A DNA stretch of 64,000 bases from Capniomyces stellatus (Eukaryota; Kickxellomycota; Harpellomycetes; Harpellales; Legeriomycetaceae). The position numbers and the translations under genes are program-made. The first letter of the stretch is position 1. Each line of letters opens with the position of its first letter. Where the stretch lies: assembly GCA_001661515.1 (NCBI GenBank), contig LUVW01000020.1, forward strand, positions 186,001 through 250,000. Reading direction: 5' to 3'. Below the pieces are notes generated by a model, which did no database searches, was not told the DNA's origin, and saw only the letters and a program-made list of their open reading frames with translations. Positions 40,109 to 51,591 of this stretch are shown one piece after another.

Positions 40109-40185
40109 TTATTTAATCTGTATTTTTTATTTAATCTGTATTTTTTATTTAATCTGTATTTTTTATTTAATCTGTATTTTTTTTT
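40109..40185 (+). repeat. 18-base tandem repeat, four copies
   Basis: Unit TATTTAATCTGTATTTTT repeated four times almost perfectly in intergenic DNA, followed by a longer T run. Confidence 0.92.
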
Positions 40186-40688
40186 GTTTGCTATTTAATG
40201 TGACTTAATCCCCCCCCCCTACCAACAACCAACGGGGTAGAAGGCTTGACAAAATATTTAAAATCACAATTTAGTAATGTTAAGTAAAAAGTCACATTAA
40301 ACTAAACCAACAAATTAGGCACTTTTTATTTACGAGTGAAATTGCTGTTTTTAGTTTGGAAAATTGTAAGATTAAGAGTACTAATTGCAAATGGTAAACA
40401 TAATAACTATACGGGCTTAGAAATGCTCATCATTAAAATTTACAACATAATTTCTAGTTAGCTCGATTAACTAGATATATAAAGGTCTTGGGTACATCAA
40501 CTTGAGCCCGGCTTAGTTTTAAATTTCCGAACAGATTGATGTTAGATACAAAAACTTAGCAACAACCCCCAATTAAATAAAAGCTAAACCACATTTAATT
40601 GTTGTACACCAGCTTGGTTTCGATCCAACAGAGGCCGAACCAAGCCTAGAAATTTAATTGCTAAATATCTACTGACTATTAAACGCAA

Positions 40689-40693
<5 letters not shown>

Positions 40694-40730
<37 letters not shown>
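40694..40730 (+). repeat. (CA)n microsatellite
   Basis: About 18 CA units followed by degenerate CACTCAAA units. Confidence 0.95.
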
Positions 40731-40732
<2 letters not shown>

Positions 40733-42277
40733 AAACACACTCAAACACATTCACGCACACACTCACACAAAACAATTAAAGTCCAATACAAATTTCACTA
40801 CTAAATACTCACACGTATCGAAATCTAGTAAAAGAAAAAAAACGACAATCAATATAGTCAGTGAGGCTATGATATAAGCCTAGAGGTTCACAAATGTTTG
40901 CAGTTAATACGCAAAAGAGTTCCTTCTATATTTCTAGAACGGAAGCGTTGGGTTGATTATGACACACAACAGGCCTAGAGTTTTATAGCTAGGTTGCAGC
41001 CTTTATTTCATCACCATGATGTCCATAAAACGGAGTAAAACAAAAAAGAATAATATAGTTTCGTCAACAACAAAAAAACACCAACGGAAATAATAGCAAA
41101 ATGATATTTGCTTGCTCTATGATATACACCAATAATGGATTGCTGGCTTCTCAAACGAGCTTAATATAAAAAGTCCGAGTCCTATGCTAAAAAAGTCAAA
41201 GTAAAGAGCGTTATTAGATAATTTGTGCAACTTGCTTGAGCAGCTATTGGCTCTGGAATTTGTTGAAGTTTGAATTTAATCAGATTTTTTACAATAGCAG
41301 TGAAAACCCGAATTCTATTTGCTGATAGATAGGTTTGGCTGCAAAACTGATTAGGGCGAATCATCCTTAAAGATTAATTGGAATGGTTTTGTTTTTTTTT
41401 TTTTAATTAAAGAACATTCCCTTGTATCAAGCTCTGGTTAGCTTTGTTTAATAGAAAACAGAAATAGGCACCAAATAGGTTATTGGACAAACAACTGAAT
41501 TATTCAGTTAAGAGCTTTGAGTATTCAAATTCAAAAAAAAAAAAGTCAATTCGCTTCAACAAAAAAAAAATTAAAGGGCTCGATAAAATAAACGTTAATT
41601 AAATGCGAGTTTAAAATTCTGAAGGTTAGAAATGGGTCTATTTTTACTGGAGGGATGCTTCCAGAATTCTAAAACGTTATTTTAGCAATCTTATTTTCTC
41701 AAGTGAAGTTTAGACCTAGCTAATCAGTAGAATGTAATAGAGTATAGGGACGAAAATTATAAAATTTTGGGGTTTAGAAAAAACAATACCGTAAATTCTA
41801 GATAAACATTTGGTCTCAAGTCTTGCATATTCTTTTACATTATAACTGGTTCAAGTGTGCTTCTATGCTTTTGAGTGCCAAAGTAAACGCACAATAAACA
41901 CTCTCCCCCAAGCAAAGGTTTATAGCAGCGACATTATATAGTGTACTAGTAGTGTTAGTGAGTGAGGAAAGGAGGAATAAAAAAAAAATTGCTGTTGAAG
42001 AGTAAGGTTATTGACTTTTCTATTTAAACAGACGGCACAGAGGGTGTTCATAGTTTGGGGGCACAGCCTAAAGTTTATATCGCTTATTTGTTTTAATTTT
42101 CGTCTTCTTAGCAAGTATATAAATACGTAAATAAAGAGCAATAGTAGCGCGCACAAACAAGCAGGTATTAAGAGTAAAGAATCATAGGAGTAAGTTTAAC
42201 TATTACCGAACCAGCAGATCCAAACATTAAATTATTCACGTAGCTGACATCAGAGCATAGTAGAGATTTCCAAGAGA

Positions 42278-44731
42278 ATGGCTTCTTCAGTGGACAAAGA
42301 CAAGAGATTGCTATTCAATGGGGTTGCAGTGGGGAGAGATGTGTTTTTGCCAGCAAACCCAGATTTTCCTGGCCCTGGGCAATATGATCCAGCTGATAAG
42401 GATACTGGCTCGAAACTTAGGTATTCCAACATAAGTAAAATTGATAAAAGCCTGGGAAGAAAATCGGTAATAGATATATTTCAAACACTTCCCAAAGAAA
42501 CCGGGGAGCCCATACTGTCTCCAAGAATAAGCAGGAGTGATAGACATATACCTGAACCTAGCATGCTTACGAGAAGCAGTAGTGTAACCAGGATAAGTAG
42601 GGATTTTAAAGGCGATATCGAGTCTAGGAATTCAAAGCTTAATGACGAAATCAAAAGACTTAATAGTAAGATTAGAGAGTGTCACGATAAGTACGAGAAG
42701 GCTTCGAAAGACTTGTTGGGCGTTGAAGGAAAGTACAAAGCCAAGTTGAAAGCCAAGGATTCAGAAATAAAAGCTATAAGTCTGGAAATGAGCAAAGCAG
42801 AGCAAAAACTAGCAGAGCAAGAAAAGAAAGACAAAAGTTCTAAAGAGATTGAAACTGCAAGCGGTAACATGGAGGCACAAAGAAAATTCAGTGAGTTGGA
42901 GGCCAAGTACAAGGAGGCAGTGGCCAAATTGCAAGGGTGCGATGTAAAGTATAGTGAGCAAGAGGAGCAGCTTCGAAAGCTTGAATTGCAGCTGAAAACC
43001 ATTGGCGAGCAGAGCACAAACAAAGAGGATGCCAGCTTGAATAGAATCAAAGATATTGAGAGAGTTGTTGCTGACAAGAACTTGGAGATAAACGAACTTT
43101 CGGAAAAGCTGGTACTTGCAGAAAGAAAGACAGAGGAGAACGAATTAATTAATACCAAGGTGGCTAAGGAGAAAATGAGTGCGATTACGGGAGAGTCGCA
43201 AAAGCTAAAAGACGAGTTGCTGGCCTTGGAGGAGAAGAACAGGGCTATGCATGATGAGCTGGCTGTTGCGAAGGACATTGTAGCGACGAACACTAGCAAG
43301 CTTGAGGAAAGCAAGGGGTTGGCTGAGGCAGTGGAGGCGCGAAAGAAGGAGCTGGAGTTGAAAGTCGAGCAAATGGAAAAAGATAAATCGGTGGCAGATG
43401 AGCTTGAGGAAAAATACAGCCAGCTAGCTAAGGTCCTGAGCGAGAAAGAGGCCGAGTTGGTCAGTCTGCAAGCACAGATCAGGGGTGTCGAGGACAAGTA
43501 TTCCGGGGAGATCCAAGCTTTGCTTGCAGATAAACATTCAGGGATGGGCGAGCTGCAAGAGGAGTACAAGCTGGTAAGCAAGCAAAGGGACGAGCTAAAC
43601 GTAGAAAACGAAGAGATCAAAAGATCGAGCAAAGAGAGCATAGAAAAGATGAGTGCGGATTTGAATGCGTGTAAAAAGACGGTTTTGGAAAAGGAAGTCT
43701 TGTTGAACAAGGCAGGCAGCACAATGCATGAGCTCCAAGAAGACTTGAATAAATATATTGAGAAGGTTTCAGTAGCCGAGTTCAAAGTTTCAGAGCTGAG
43801 CGATAGTCAAGAAGAGTTGAAGAAGCAGAATCTGGAATTGGCAGAAAGGAATATTGAGCAGGAGGTGATTTTGAACGAGTATGATGACAAGTTTGACGAG
43901 CAGGAGAAGCAGATTGACCACTTGATATCAGAGCTGGAGAAGGTTAGTCAAGACAAGGACCAGCTTAAAGAAAGGATTGAAGAGGTAGAAAAAGAAAAGA
44001 ACGACAAGGTTAAAGAGTACAAAGCGTCTGAGGATAAGATAAAAGAAGAGATTGCCGCGCTAAATGAACAGACAAAGAGTTTGTTTGAAAAGTTGTTGTC
44101 AAGGGAAGACGAGAACAGCAACCTGAGCGATTTGATGAACAGTATGAAGCACAAGCATGGCCAGGAGATTGAGGAACATGCAGGAAAGTTGAGGGAGATG
44201 GAGGGTATTGTGGAGGAAATCAAGAGCAAGAACAATGAGCTTGAAGAAAAGCTGAAGGCAGCAGACAAGCAGGCGGCAGAGGACTCGGAGGCATTTGGAG
44301 AAATAAATCTAAAGTACGTGACAGTGATGTCTGACCTTGGAGCAATTGAGCAGATTATTGATGATAAAAACAAGTTGCTGCAGAAATACAAAAACATGCT
44401 TGAAAGTTCAAACGAACGCGTTGTAAGTTTGACCAAGAGACTGGCAAGCTTTAAGGGGTTACTTTTGGAAAAGTCGAAGCTTTTGTCTTTGCCCGTAAAG
44501 CTGGAGATCATCAGCAGCGACGCTGGCGATAGTGCCAAGCACCTTGAATCAAGCGCAGGATCAAGCTCTGGTTTGGGTTCTGGGCTGGATGGCGCTGGAG
44601 CTAAAGATAGTGCTGCTCGTGAGCTGGACTTGTTGATGTTGACCGATACAGTTTCTGAAATGGAGATCCAATGCAAGTCGATTATCGAAGATAACATTTC
44701 ATTGGCTAGCAGCTTGGCTTTGCTCGATTAA
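42278..44731 (+). CDS. Long coiled-coil protein with N-terminal PGPGQYDP motif (HMMR or PG-repeat like)
   Basis: 817 residues, single exon. The first 110 residues are not helical and contain PGPGQYDP at 31-38, a pattern shared by sperm-tail PG-rich (SHIPPO) repeats and, more loosely, by the N-terminus of the hyaluronan-mediated motility receptor (HMMR). Residues about 115-740 are almost continuous heptad coiled coil rich in Glu, Lys and Leu. The segment around 680-740 (LLQKYKNML, SLTKRLASFKGLLLEKSKLL) is the least repetitive and may be a conserved end domain. The tail has a Ser/Gly/Leu linker encoded by a hexamer repeat. Such proteins associate with microtubules or spindle poles; that role is inference from architecture. 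Convergent with AP-3 beta. Confidence 0.7.
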   Translation: MASSVDKDKRLLFNGVAVGRDVFLPANPDFPGPGQYDPADKDTGSKLRYSNISKIDKSLGRKSVIDIFQTLPKETGEPILSPRISRSDRHIPEPSMLTRSSSVTRISRDFKGDIESRNSKLNDEIKRLNSKIRECHDKYEKASKDLLGVEGKYKAKLKAKDSEIKAISLEMSKAEQKLAEQEKKDKSSKEIETASGNMEAQRKFSELEAKYKEAVAKLQGCDVKYSEQEEQLRKLELQLKTIGEQSTNKEDASLNRIKDIERVVADKNLEINELSEKLVLAERKTEENELINTKVAKEKMSAITGESQKLKDELLALEEKNRAMHDELAVAKDIVATNTSKLEESKGLAEAVEARKKELELKVEQMEKDKSVADELEEKYSQLAKVLSEKEAELVSLQAQIRGVEDKYSGEIQALLADKHSGMGELQEEYKLVSKQRDELNVENEEIKRSSKESIEKMSADLNACKKTVLEKEVLLNKAGSTMHELQEDLNKYIEKVSVAEFKVSELSDSQEELKKQNLELAERNIEQEVILNEYDDKFDEQEKQIDHLISELEKVSQDKDQLKERIEEVEKEKNDKVKEYKASEDKIKEEIAALNEQTKSLFEKLLSREDENSNLSDLMNSMKHKHGQEIEEHAGKLREMEGIVEEIKSKNNELEEKLKAADKQAAEDSEAFGEINLKYVTVMSDLGAIEQIIDDKNKLLQKYKNMLESSNERVVSLTKRLASFKGLLLEKSKLLSLPVKLEIISSDAGDSAKHLESSAGSSSGLGSGLDGAGAKDSAARELDLLMLTDTVSEMEIQCKSIIEDNISLASSLALLD

Positions 44732-44770
44732 GTGCCAGCCAGACTAAAGATTAACATTACTTGAGAGGTA

Positions 44771-44794
44771 AACCAGAACCAGAACCAGAACCAG
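44771..44794 (+). repeat. (AACCAG)4 hexamer repeat
   Basis: Four perfect units in the 3' UTR of the coiled-coil gene. Confidence 0.9.
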
Positions 44795-45065
44795 GATCTT
44801 TTCAGACTTAATCAGCACAACCATGTCAAATCTACGTATCGCTTATTGGTACGGTACCTGTATGCATTGTGTGTTATTGCTAGGTTAATTTTGTCTTCAT
44901 ATATAATTTAAATTTGCTTAGTTTTCATTCTAATTTTTTTTTTTTTGCTTTAAAACTTTCAACACTTTGTTGTTATTAGCGCAGTATATATCAGTCTATT
45001 TAAACAGTCAATGCTTAGTAAAACTCCACCATTTTATTTATTTACCTCGCTCTTTCTCTCTTTTC

Positions 45066-45067
<2 letters not shown>

Positions 45068-45097
<30 letters not shown>
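45068..45097 (+). repeat. Poly-T run
   Basis: About 30 consecutive T in the shared 3' region. Confidence 0.9.
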
Positions 45098-45350
45098 CAC
45101 ACTCTCTAACCACAACCGCCAGTAAAAGTAAATAAATAAAGCATCGAGTAAAGGTACAACTGAGAACTTGTTTAGCTTTAATGATTTATTTTTAATAGAA
45201 GCAGTGTAATTCATGAAAACAAATGTAAATAAAGAAGAAAAAAAAAAAAACAAGTCGAAAGTGGGAGGCAAAGAAAGAGAAGAAAGAAAAAATAAAGGGA
45301 TTACGCGATTAAACTTTTATAGTCTAAAAAAAAAACAGAGCTAAGACGTA

Positions 45351-48300
45351 TCATTTCCAGTGGCTGTTCAAATCGTCAAACAAGTAGCTTGGGTGCTGAC
45401 CGGGTTCAGCGTTGCTGCTGCTGTTATCGCTCTTGGGGTTTAGAGCCTGTGTGGAGATAGTGTTTGGTGTTTCACCAAGAATATCGGTGTCTAGCTCGTT
45501 TCCGCTTACAAATTTGTTGTGAGCGTCAAGATCGTTTTCCGAACCAGACTTGGGCTTAAGCTTACTACCTAAACCAGACCCATCACCACCACTATCAGGC
45601 TGTCCGCCAGTGCTGGGAACGGAAATGGCTCTGTGCACTGGGGTGCTAGTATTTCCTAAACCCTGGCCTTGGTCAAGGCGCAATGAGGAAGGTGGCGAGG
45701 CTGGGAAAGAGGCTGGTGGAGAGGAGAAGGAGGAAAAAGCGTCTGGTTCGTGGGTTGAGTTGAGCTGTGAAGTTTTGAGCTGTGAGGTGTTGGGTAAATC
45801 AGGCACAATTTTTTTTAGAGGCGAAATGTTGGCCCAAGGGTCAATGTGTATACCATGGCCCTTTTCTGGACCCATCTTCTTGTCGCCATCCACATCAGCA
45901 CCACTGCTTTTTTTAAGCTTAAGAGTGTTGCCTTTGTCTACATCACTGCTAATAGTGGCGTTTTTATACGCTGTGTTCAAGTCAGAAACAGAACTATTGC
46001 TTGAACTGAACCCTGAACTTGAACTTGAATCTGAGTCTGAGTCTGAGCTGGAGCTGAGCCCAAACTTTCGGTACACCTCAACCGTGTTTCCAATCATGGC
46101 AATATCCAACTCGACTCCTTGCACCTTATTCAGTATGCTTTTGTCTAGAGTCCGGATTTCGTTTGAATCTTCTCGATCTAAAAATTCGTCCAGATCGTCT
46201 TCATCATTTCCAAACCCATCTAGCTTTGCGCTACTAGTAATATACTGTCCGGTCACTGGCTCATTATTGTTACTATCAGCCGCTGACATACCACCGACCG
46301 CATAGCTTTTATCCCTATTGACAACTCCACCTCTGGGCTTTCCATGTTCTATGGTCTGTGGCTTGACCTTTGTGATTGGGGATATCCCTGGCAAGTGGAT
46401 TCTTGGCCCCTCGTTGAACTGCCGTAACCTTGAAGCATTCCCCTTGTTACCCACAACCACCCTGTGTACATTTCCCAAGTGCTCCACTTCCCCGTCAGAG
46501 TTTTCCAAGTCACCATCCCGCAAATTATGTTCTGGCTTCACTTTTGGCCAGTCTGGCAAGTCCACGTACCCAGGCAACTTGTATCCAGCAATCAAAGAAA
46601 GCGAGTTTATTCGCAATCCCTCTATTACACCAAAACCAAAAAAAAAAAAAGATTTACCACTGCATTAGTAAACAGCAAGATATTTAGTACCTCAAGGCCT
46701 CTTTGTAATAAAAAAAAACCCCTTTTAAATTTATAAATCGTAACACAGCTCTCTCTCCACATTGCCATCTAGTAAAATGACGTTTAAAACAAAAAAAAAA
46801 AAAAAACTGAGCTTTGCTTACTCTTTGTGTCACTGCTGTTTGTTAGGCTACACAGCCCAGCGTCGTTTTTGCAAATCATAGAAAACACATCGTTGCCGTC
46901 TTCAAGCTCCATTTGCCTAGCCGCCAGCATCATCAAGTCACTTTGGTCGCCACCATCGCTCACAGTGGAGTCACCAGAAGTTCCTCTGCTAGCATCAACT
47001 TCCAATGGATAAAATCCTCGCAGAGTTCGTGCCCAATCTCTAACACCATAGTCCGTGTCGTACCGTGCCAGAGTATAAAGATGTTCTTGCAGATTTTTCA
47101 ACACCCGATGTTCCTGTTCATCAAAGCTACTTGCTCCACTTTGAGTCTTCAGTTTGTCAGTATACACCAATACTGTGCACAATGTCAGAATCTCTCGTTT
47201 AGCAAAAGTGTCCTAATTGTAGTTATGCACAAGATATTTATATTCTGGTCAATCCAAATCTGCCAACACCAGTATCTGCCAAAAACTTTTTCCTCCCCCT
47301 CAAAAAAAGAAAGGGAAAAAAAAAAAAAGTGTATTTGTCCTCCCCTAGCACTTACCTCACTTTTGAACTTGAGCACACCAAATCTTAAAACTCCCTCAGC
47401 ATACTTTCCAAACCTCCCACTAACTGATGATGATACAAACCTATACACAAACGCCCTCGTTTCACTGTCAGATATGTCAGGCAGCATTTTTGCCAGCAAA
47501 CACACCAACTCGTACTTTTGCTTGTCGCTAAACATCCCAGCAGACGTGTATTTTCCACCACCAACAACTTGGGTGCCAACGCCCGCCAGCATAACCAGCG
47601 ACTTTATGGCGTTATTAACAGCTATACAATCATATCAACACAGTTATGGATCCAAATCATTTGCGTTAGTTATGCTTTTATTTCTATCCACAGCTTTTAC
47701 TTCCATTTTTTTCACTCCTATTTATTTGTTTGCTTGTTGGCATTATTCTGGCACAGGCCAAACTCCAGTAAATATATCTCTCACTTGCTCAATTGCTATC
47801 CACCTTACCTTTTTTGTTGTTCAAAAAGTTTAGAAGCGCTGCAATGTACATGTGCTTATTTTCTCCAGCCTTACATGCACATTTTGATAACGTCCAAAAT
47901 GCATACCCAATAGTCTCGTCGCTCCACGTCTTTATGTAATCCTCAAGCTCAGCCAGAATCTCTACCGAACCTGCTGGTGTCGCTAGCAACTCTATTAGCT
48001 CGAGCTTGTTCATGACCGTTTTCAAGTTATCGTCTGCCCTTACATAAAAATCAGAGGATCTACCATCAAACAGCCCCTAATTGCACAAGCACGTTTATAT
48101 ACAAAGCTTATTCATCTACTTTTCACTATATGCCGTCTTTGGTCTCAACTATCCACCAATCAAGTGGGGTACTATGGCTTACCGGATATCTCTTGACAAT
48201 TTCAATTATTCCAAACAAAACAATGCTCTCTATATCACTGTTGCCATTCATTATCCGCATCATTGGGTCCCAAATAACTTCTAGCCTACTCCTTGGCATC

Positions 48301-49507
48301 AGCTCGTACAGCCCTGAAACTGCTGCCATGACTACCGCGCTATTTAGGCTCATTAGTAGCTTTTGTAAAACATCCAGCAAGTACTCATGGTCATCGTCCA
48401 GCCTAACGTACTCGCTTGTAGCACCGGCACTCTTTCCACCGTGACTGTTGGGATCAAGGAATTGTGTGCGTGCATACATAACCAACGTATTGACAACAGG
48501 GATTTGTCCCCATTCGTCCACGTCAATTAGCATATCGCACCACATTCTGAAGTGCGAGTGCATCATATCTATCCTATCTCCGCACACTATATTAAATGTA
48601 TTAACCACTGCTCCCAAGGCAAGTGGTGACTGTTCAGACAGCATGCCATCGATTATGTCTACTAGCTCGTCTTTTACTTCTGCATCGTTTCTATTTTATA
48701 AACGTTATGAAAATAGCCGCACTGGTTATACTACAGCAAAGTTCGACAGTTTGTCAACAACAAAAATATATAATATGCCGTGTTATATCCATGGTTAAGT
48801 GAGTAGTACCTATACAGTTTGATCGCTGCTAGCGCTGCTGCCTTTCTTACGTGAGACGAAATATCCAAAGACCCACGTTTAATCGACAGTATCACGATTG
48901 TGCTTATTGCTTTTATCCTAATCCCAGACAACACTCGTAGCGCCATCTCTCTTATCGAATGATTAGGATCTCCCAAATCCTTTTGAAACGTATTTATCGA
49001 CAGCAAGGTCAGGTCAGGCTGCTGCTCAGCGTACTCCAATAAATAAATGTACACCCTCTTTCTGATTTCAATATTCGACGACTCCACATTCTTTACCACC
49101 GCTGCAAAATAAGACGACACATCAAATCCCCGCCCAATGAGCTATTGTTTATATCATGTATCCACCACCCACCTCACCCTTTTAGCTCTTTTGTCGCTTT
49201 ACTCTTATCCCAAATTAAGATTGAAAAAGAAAGAAAGGCAAACCCCACCATAAAAGCTTCAATCTCATAAAACTTCTGGTCTACTTACAATTATCAATCT
49301 ATTCAGCCCATCCATCTTTTCCTTGTCATAACTAGATCTCAGCTCCTTGTTGATTTGTTCTAATTTGCTCTCCACATTTTCGTACATGTTGTCTACTAAA
49401 TCAAAATTCATATCCCGCGCATTCTCCACAAGTCCTTCCGATACTCTAACTGACACTCGTGCCGCATCCATCGCCAGCGAAACCGCTCGATTAAGATACT
49501 CTGACAT
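45351..49507 (-). CDS. APL6: AP-3 complex beta subunit (beta-3 adaptin, Apl6)
   Basis: 1084 residues in seven exons: 49507-49289, 49141-48810, 48690-48183, 48076-47809, 47621-47356, 47212-46822 and 46621-45351. All introns are GT-AG and every phase joins (0,2,0,1,0,1). AP-3 sorts cargo from Golgi or endosomes to the vacuole. The trunk (about 50-570) is HEAT/armadillo-like; diagnostic stretches are YFAAVVKNV, RVYIYLLEYAEQQPDL, NTFQKDLGDPNHSIRE, ALRVLSGIRI, DVDEWGQIPVVN and ARTQFLDP. The KLY|RND and RYP|GLF junctions are restored by splicing. The long last exon is a hydrophilic hinge with acidic and Ser-rich runs, including a hexamer-encoded SDSDSDSSSSS stretch; an obvious C-terminal ear domain is not seen, so the tail may be divergent or shortened. 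ATG 49507 opens MSEYLNRAVSLAMDAAR. Confidence 0.93.
46001..46058 (-). repeat. Coding hexamer repeats in AP-3 beta hinge
   Basis: Imperfect GACTCA/GATTCA and AGTTCA units on the minus strand encode the Asp-Ser and Ser-rich run in the hinge. Confidence 0.75.
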
Positions 49508-51591
49508 ATTCTAAATTTTCGACTGTTTTAGTTTTGGCTTTAGCTGTGGCTTTATTTTCGGGTTTAGCTTCTCTCCCCAATATTCTCTATGTTGCTCGTT
49601 TACTGTGGTAGCACCTTTATTCACTATGTTATTCGTTTGCTGTGGTAGAACCTTTATTCGCTATTGTTCAATTCCAATCAATCGTACCACTTGGTGCTTA
49701 TGTTTTTTATTCCTTTTTATTTCAAAGTTGTGCGCTATCCGTTCATGTCCTTTTTGATTTTTTTTTCTTCTCTTCTTTTACCCAACTTTTCCCTCCACTT
49801 GCTCTCTTTTCTTTATCTCTTTTATATTTTCAAAAAAAAAATAAGATAAAACCCAATCTAGCTCAATTCATTTTAGTTCAATTCAATCTTGTTCAACTCG
49901 GGCTGACTTTACATGCTTTTTTTTTCCTATTCGTTTTTTACTCTTACTGTTAATACTATTTATTATTTTTGTTTCTGGTCGAGTGTTTGGCACAGCAATC
50001 ATTCCATTACTGGACATTATTGGTTGGCCGGGCAATAAGTTCAAGGGTTTGCTTTTTAATCATTTAAATGAGATTAAATCTGTATTTATTACACAATAGA
50101 TTTGTTTTCTTTAACAAGTTAGAATTGGTCAGTAAAGCCCGACAAACACGTTGTGTATAACTGCCGTTTAGTGCAAATTAAAATAAACCAACGCACACCG
50201 TTACTATTGATGACTATTACTACTAAACCGGCAGTTTTTGAATACCCAATTTTACTCTTGTCATTATATCCAACCTGTTGTTAAACCAAAATTAACAAGT
50301 TGGTTTAGGTGACCAAAAACAAGATTGTATAAATCGAGTATCCAAGCCAGAAGCACGTTGCCAAAGAGCATCTAATCAACTTGAAGCATCATTTTGTATA
50401 GCTTCACCTTAGCTATTTTAATCTAGCTTGATGTCCGGCTATGAATAATAGTCGAGTAGTCAATAACCTCAACAATATAATATATATTGACAATATGTAC
50501 CACAAAATTATACTTTGCGTAGAGGTGTGTTTGCTTTGTTTTAAAATTGTTTCCAAATACACTTTGAGTACACAAAGTTGGCAATGAAGCCAATGTAAAA
50601 AAAAACAACATAACATTGGCAAACGCTTTAAGCGAGGTATTTACTAAATTAGATGTCAGGTTTAAGATTTCAAAGTATTGAAAGTGACTGTTTATTAAGG
50701 TTTATTTTTAGCACTTATTGACCCAGTATTTTTTTTATTCCATCAACAAATAAATTACGTATTTTCAGTTCAAAAACAAAGCAATTAAAAAAAATAAACA
50801 TCTTGCAGTAAAAAAAAAGTATAGTAAGGTTCCAATAAATACATAAAGTAAGGTGTAGTAACCTTGAAAACCAAAATTTGTCACCTCCACTTGCTAGTTT
50901 TAAAATAGCCTATTTCAAGGTCTTGAACTTTATTTAAATGGTTTAACTCTTTGAACAAATGCGCCATTCATGTCACACCCACTCACCTCTCCACCCCACT
51001 AAATTAAATAGGTAAAATGTATACGAGGTGTCTCAAAGTTCCCATATTCAAACACAAACATTTTTTTATGACACTTGGTTGTTACTGGTTCAACAAATTT
51101 AAATACATGTTGGGCTGTATCAACTTTTAGCGTATCCATGCCCAAATCACAACACATTACTATTTCCAAGCCTCAAACACCAATACAGTACTCGACTAAA
51201 CAGTAATCACACAAATGTGGATTTATATAATATAAATCATCAGTGATACTTTATAATAAGGATATACACAATTACATGACTGATATCGTCAAGTTGGCTA
51301 GTCCAAACCATTTATTTATAAGCTATACGATCAGGTATAGAGTTGTTTATAGATCCAGTATAGCATCAGATTCAGATACAACCAGGAAACAATAACTAAA
51401 TCCACCTCACGCATTTCTTATATCTTTTATATCAGCCCTTGATATATTATAGTACATAAAATCCACTTTTGCTCAAAACACACATTTCCTCAAAACACAC
51501 ATTTCCCCAAAACACACATTGTAGATTAGATATCAAAGCAGGAATATAGTTGCACCCTCGCACGCACACAAGTACTGGTAAATAATACACG
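49508..51591. other. Intergenic, 2.1 kb
   Basis: Divergent upstream region of AP-3 beta and ABCA-B. AT-rich, with CACACATTTCC-type short repeats at 51470-51520 before the ABCA-B start. No gene supported. Confidence 0.5.

Larger units (their letters stand above)
39408..42277. other. Intergenic, 2.9 kb
   Basis: Divergent upstream region of ABCA-A and the coiled-coil gene. It holds the 18-base tandem repeat, the CA microsatellite and AT-rich unique sequence. No gene supported. Confidence 0.5.
44732..45350. other. Intergenic between convergent genes
   Basis: Shared 3' region. Contains four AACCAG hexamer units (44771-44794) just after the coiled-coil stop codon and a poly-T run of about 30 (45068-45097). 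Confidence 0.6.

Noticed and set aside
42682..43785. 367-codon minus-strand frame opposite the coiled-coil gene
   Set aside because: Ser/Phe/Leu-rich mirror of Glu/Lys/Leu coiled-coil codons; reverse complements of GAG, AAG and CTT-type codons avoid stops. No domain features.
46913..47833. 306-codon plus-strand frame opposite AP-3 beta
   Set aside because: Runs through AP-3 introns and exons on the opposite strand, has no recognisable motif, and the seven-exon adaptin model explains the region.
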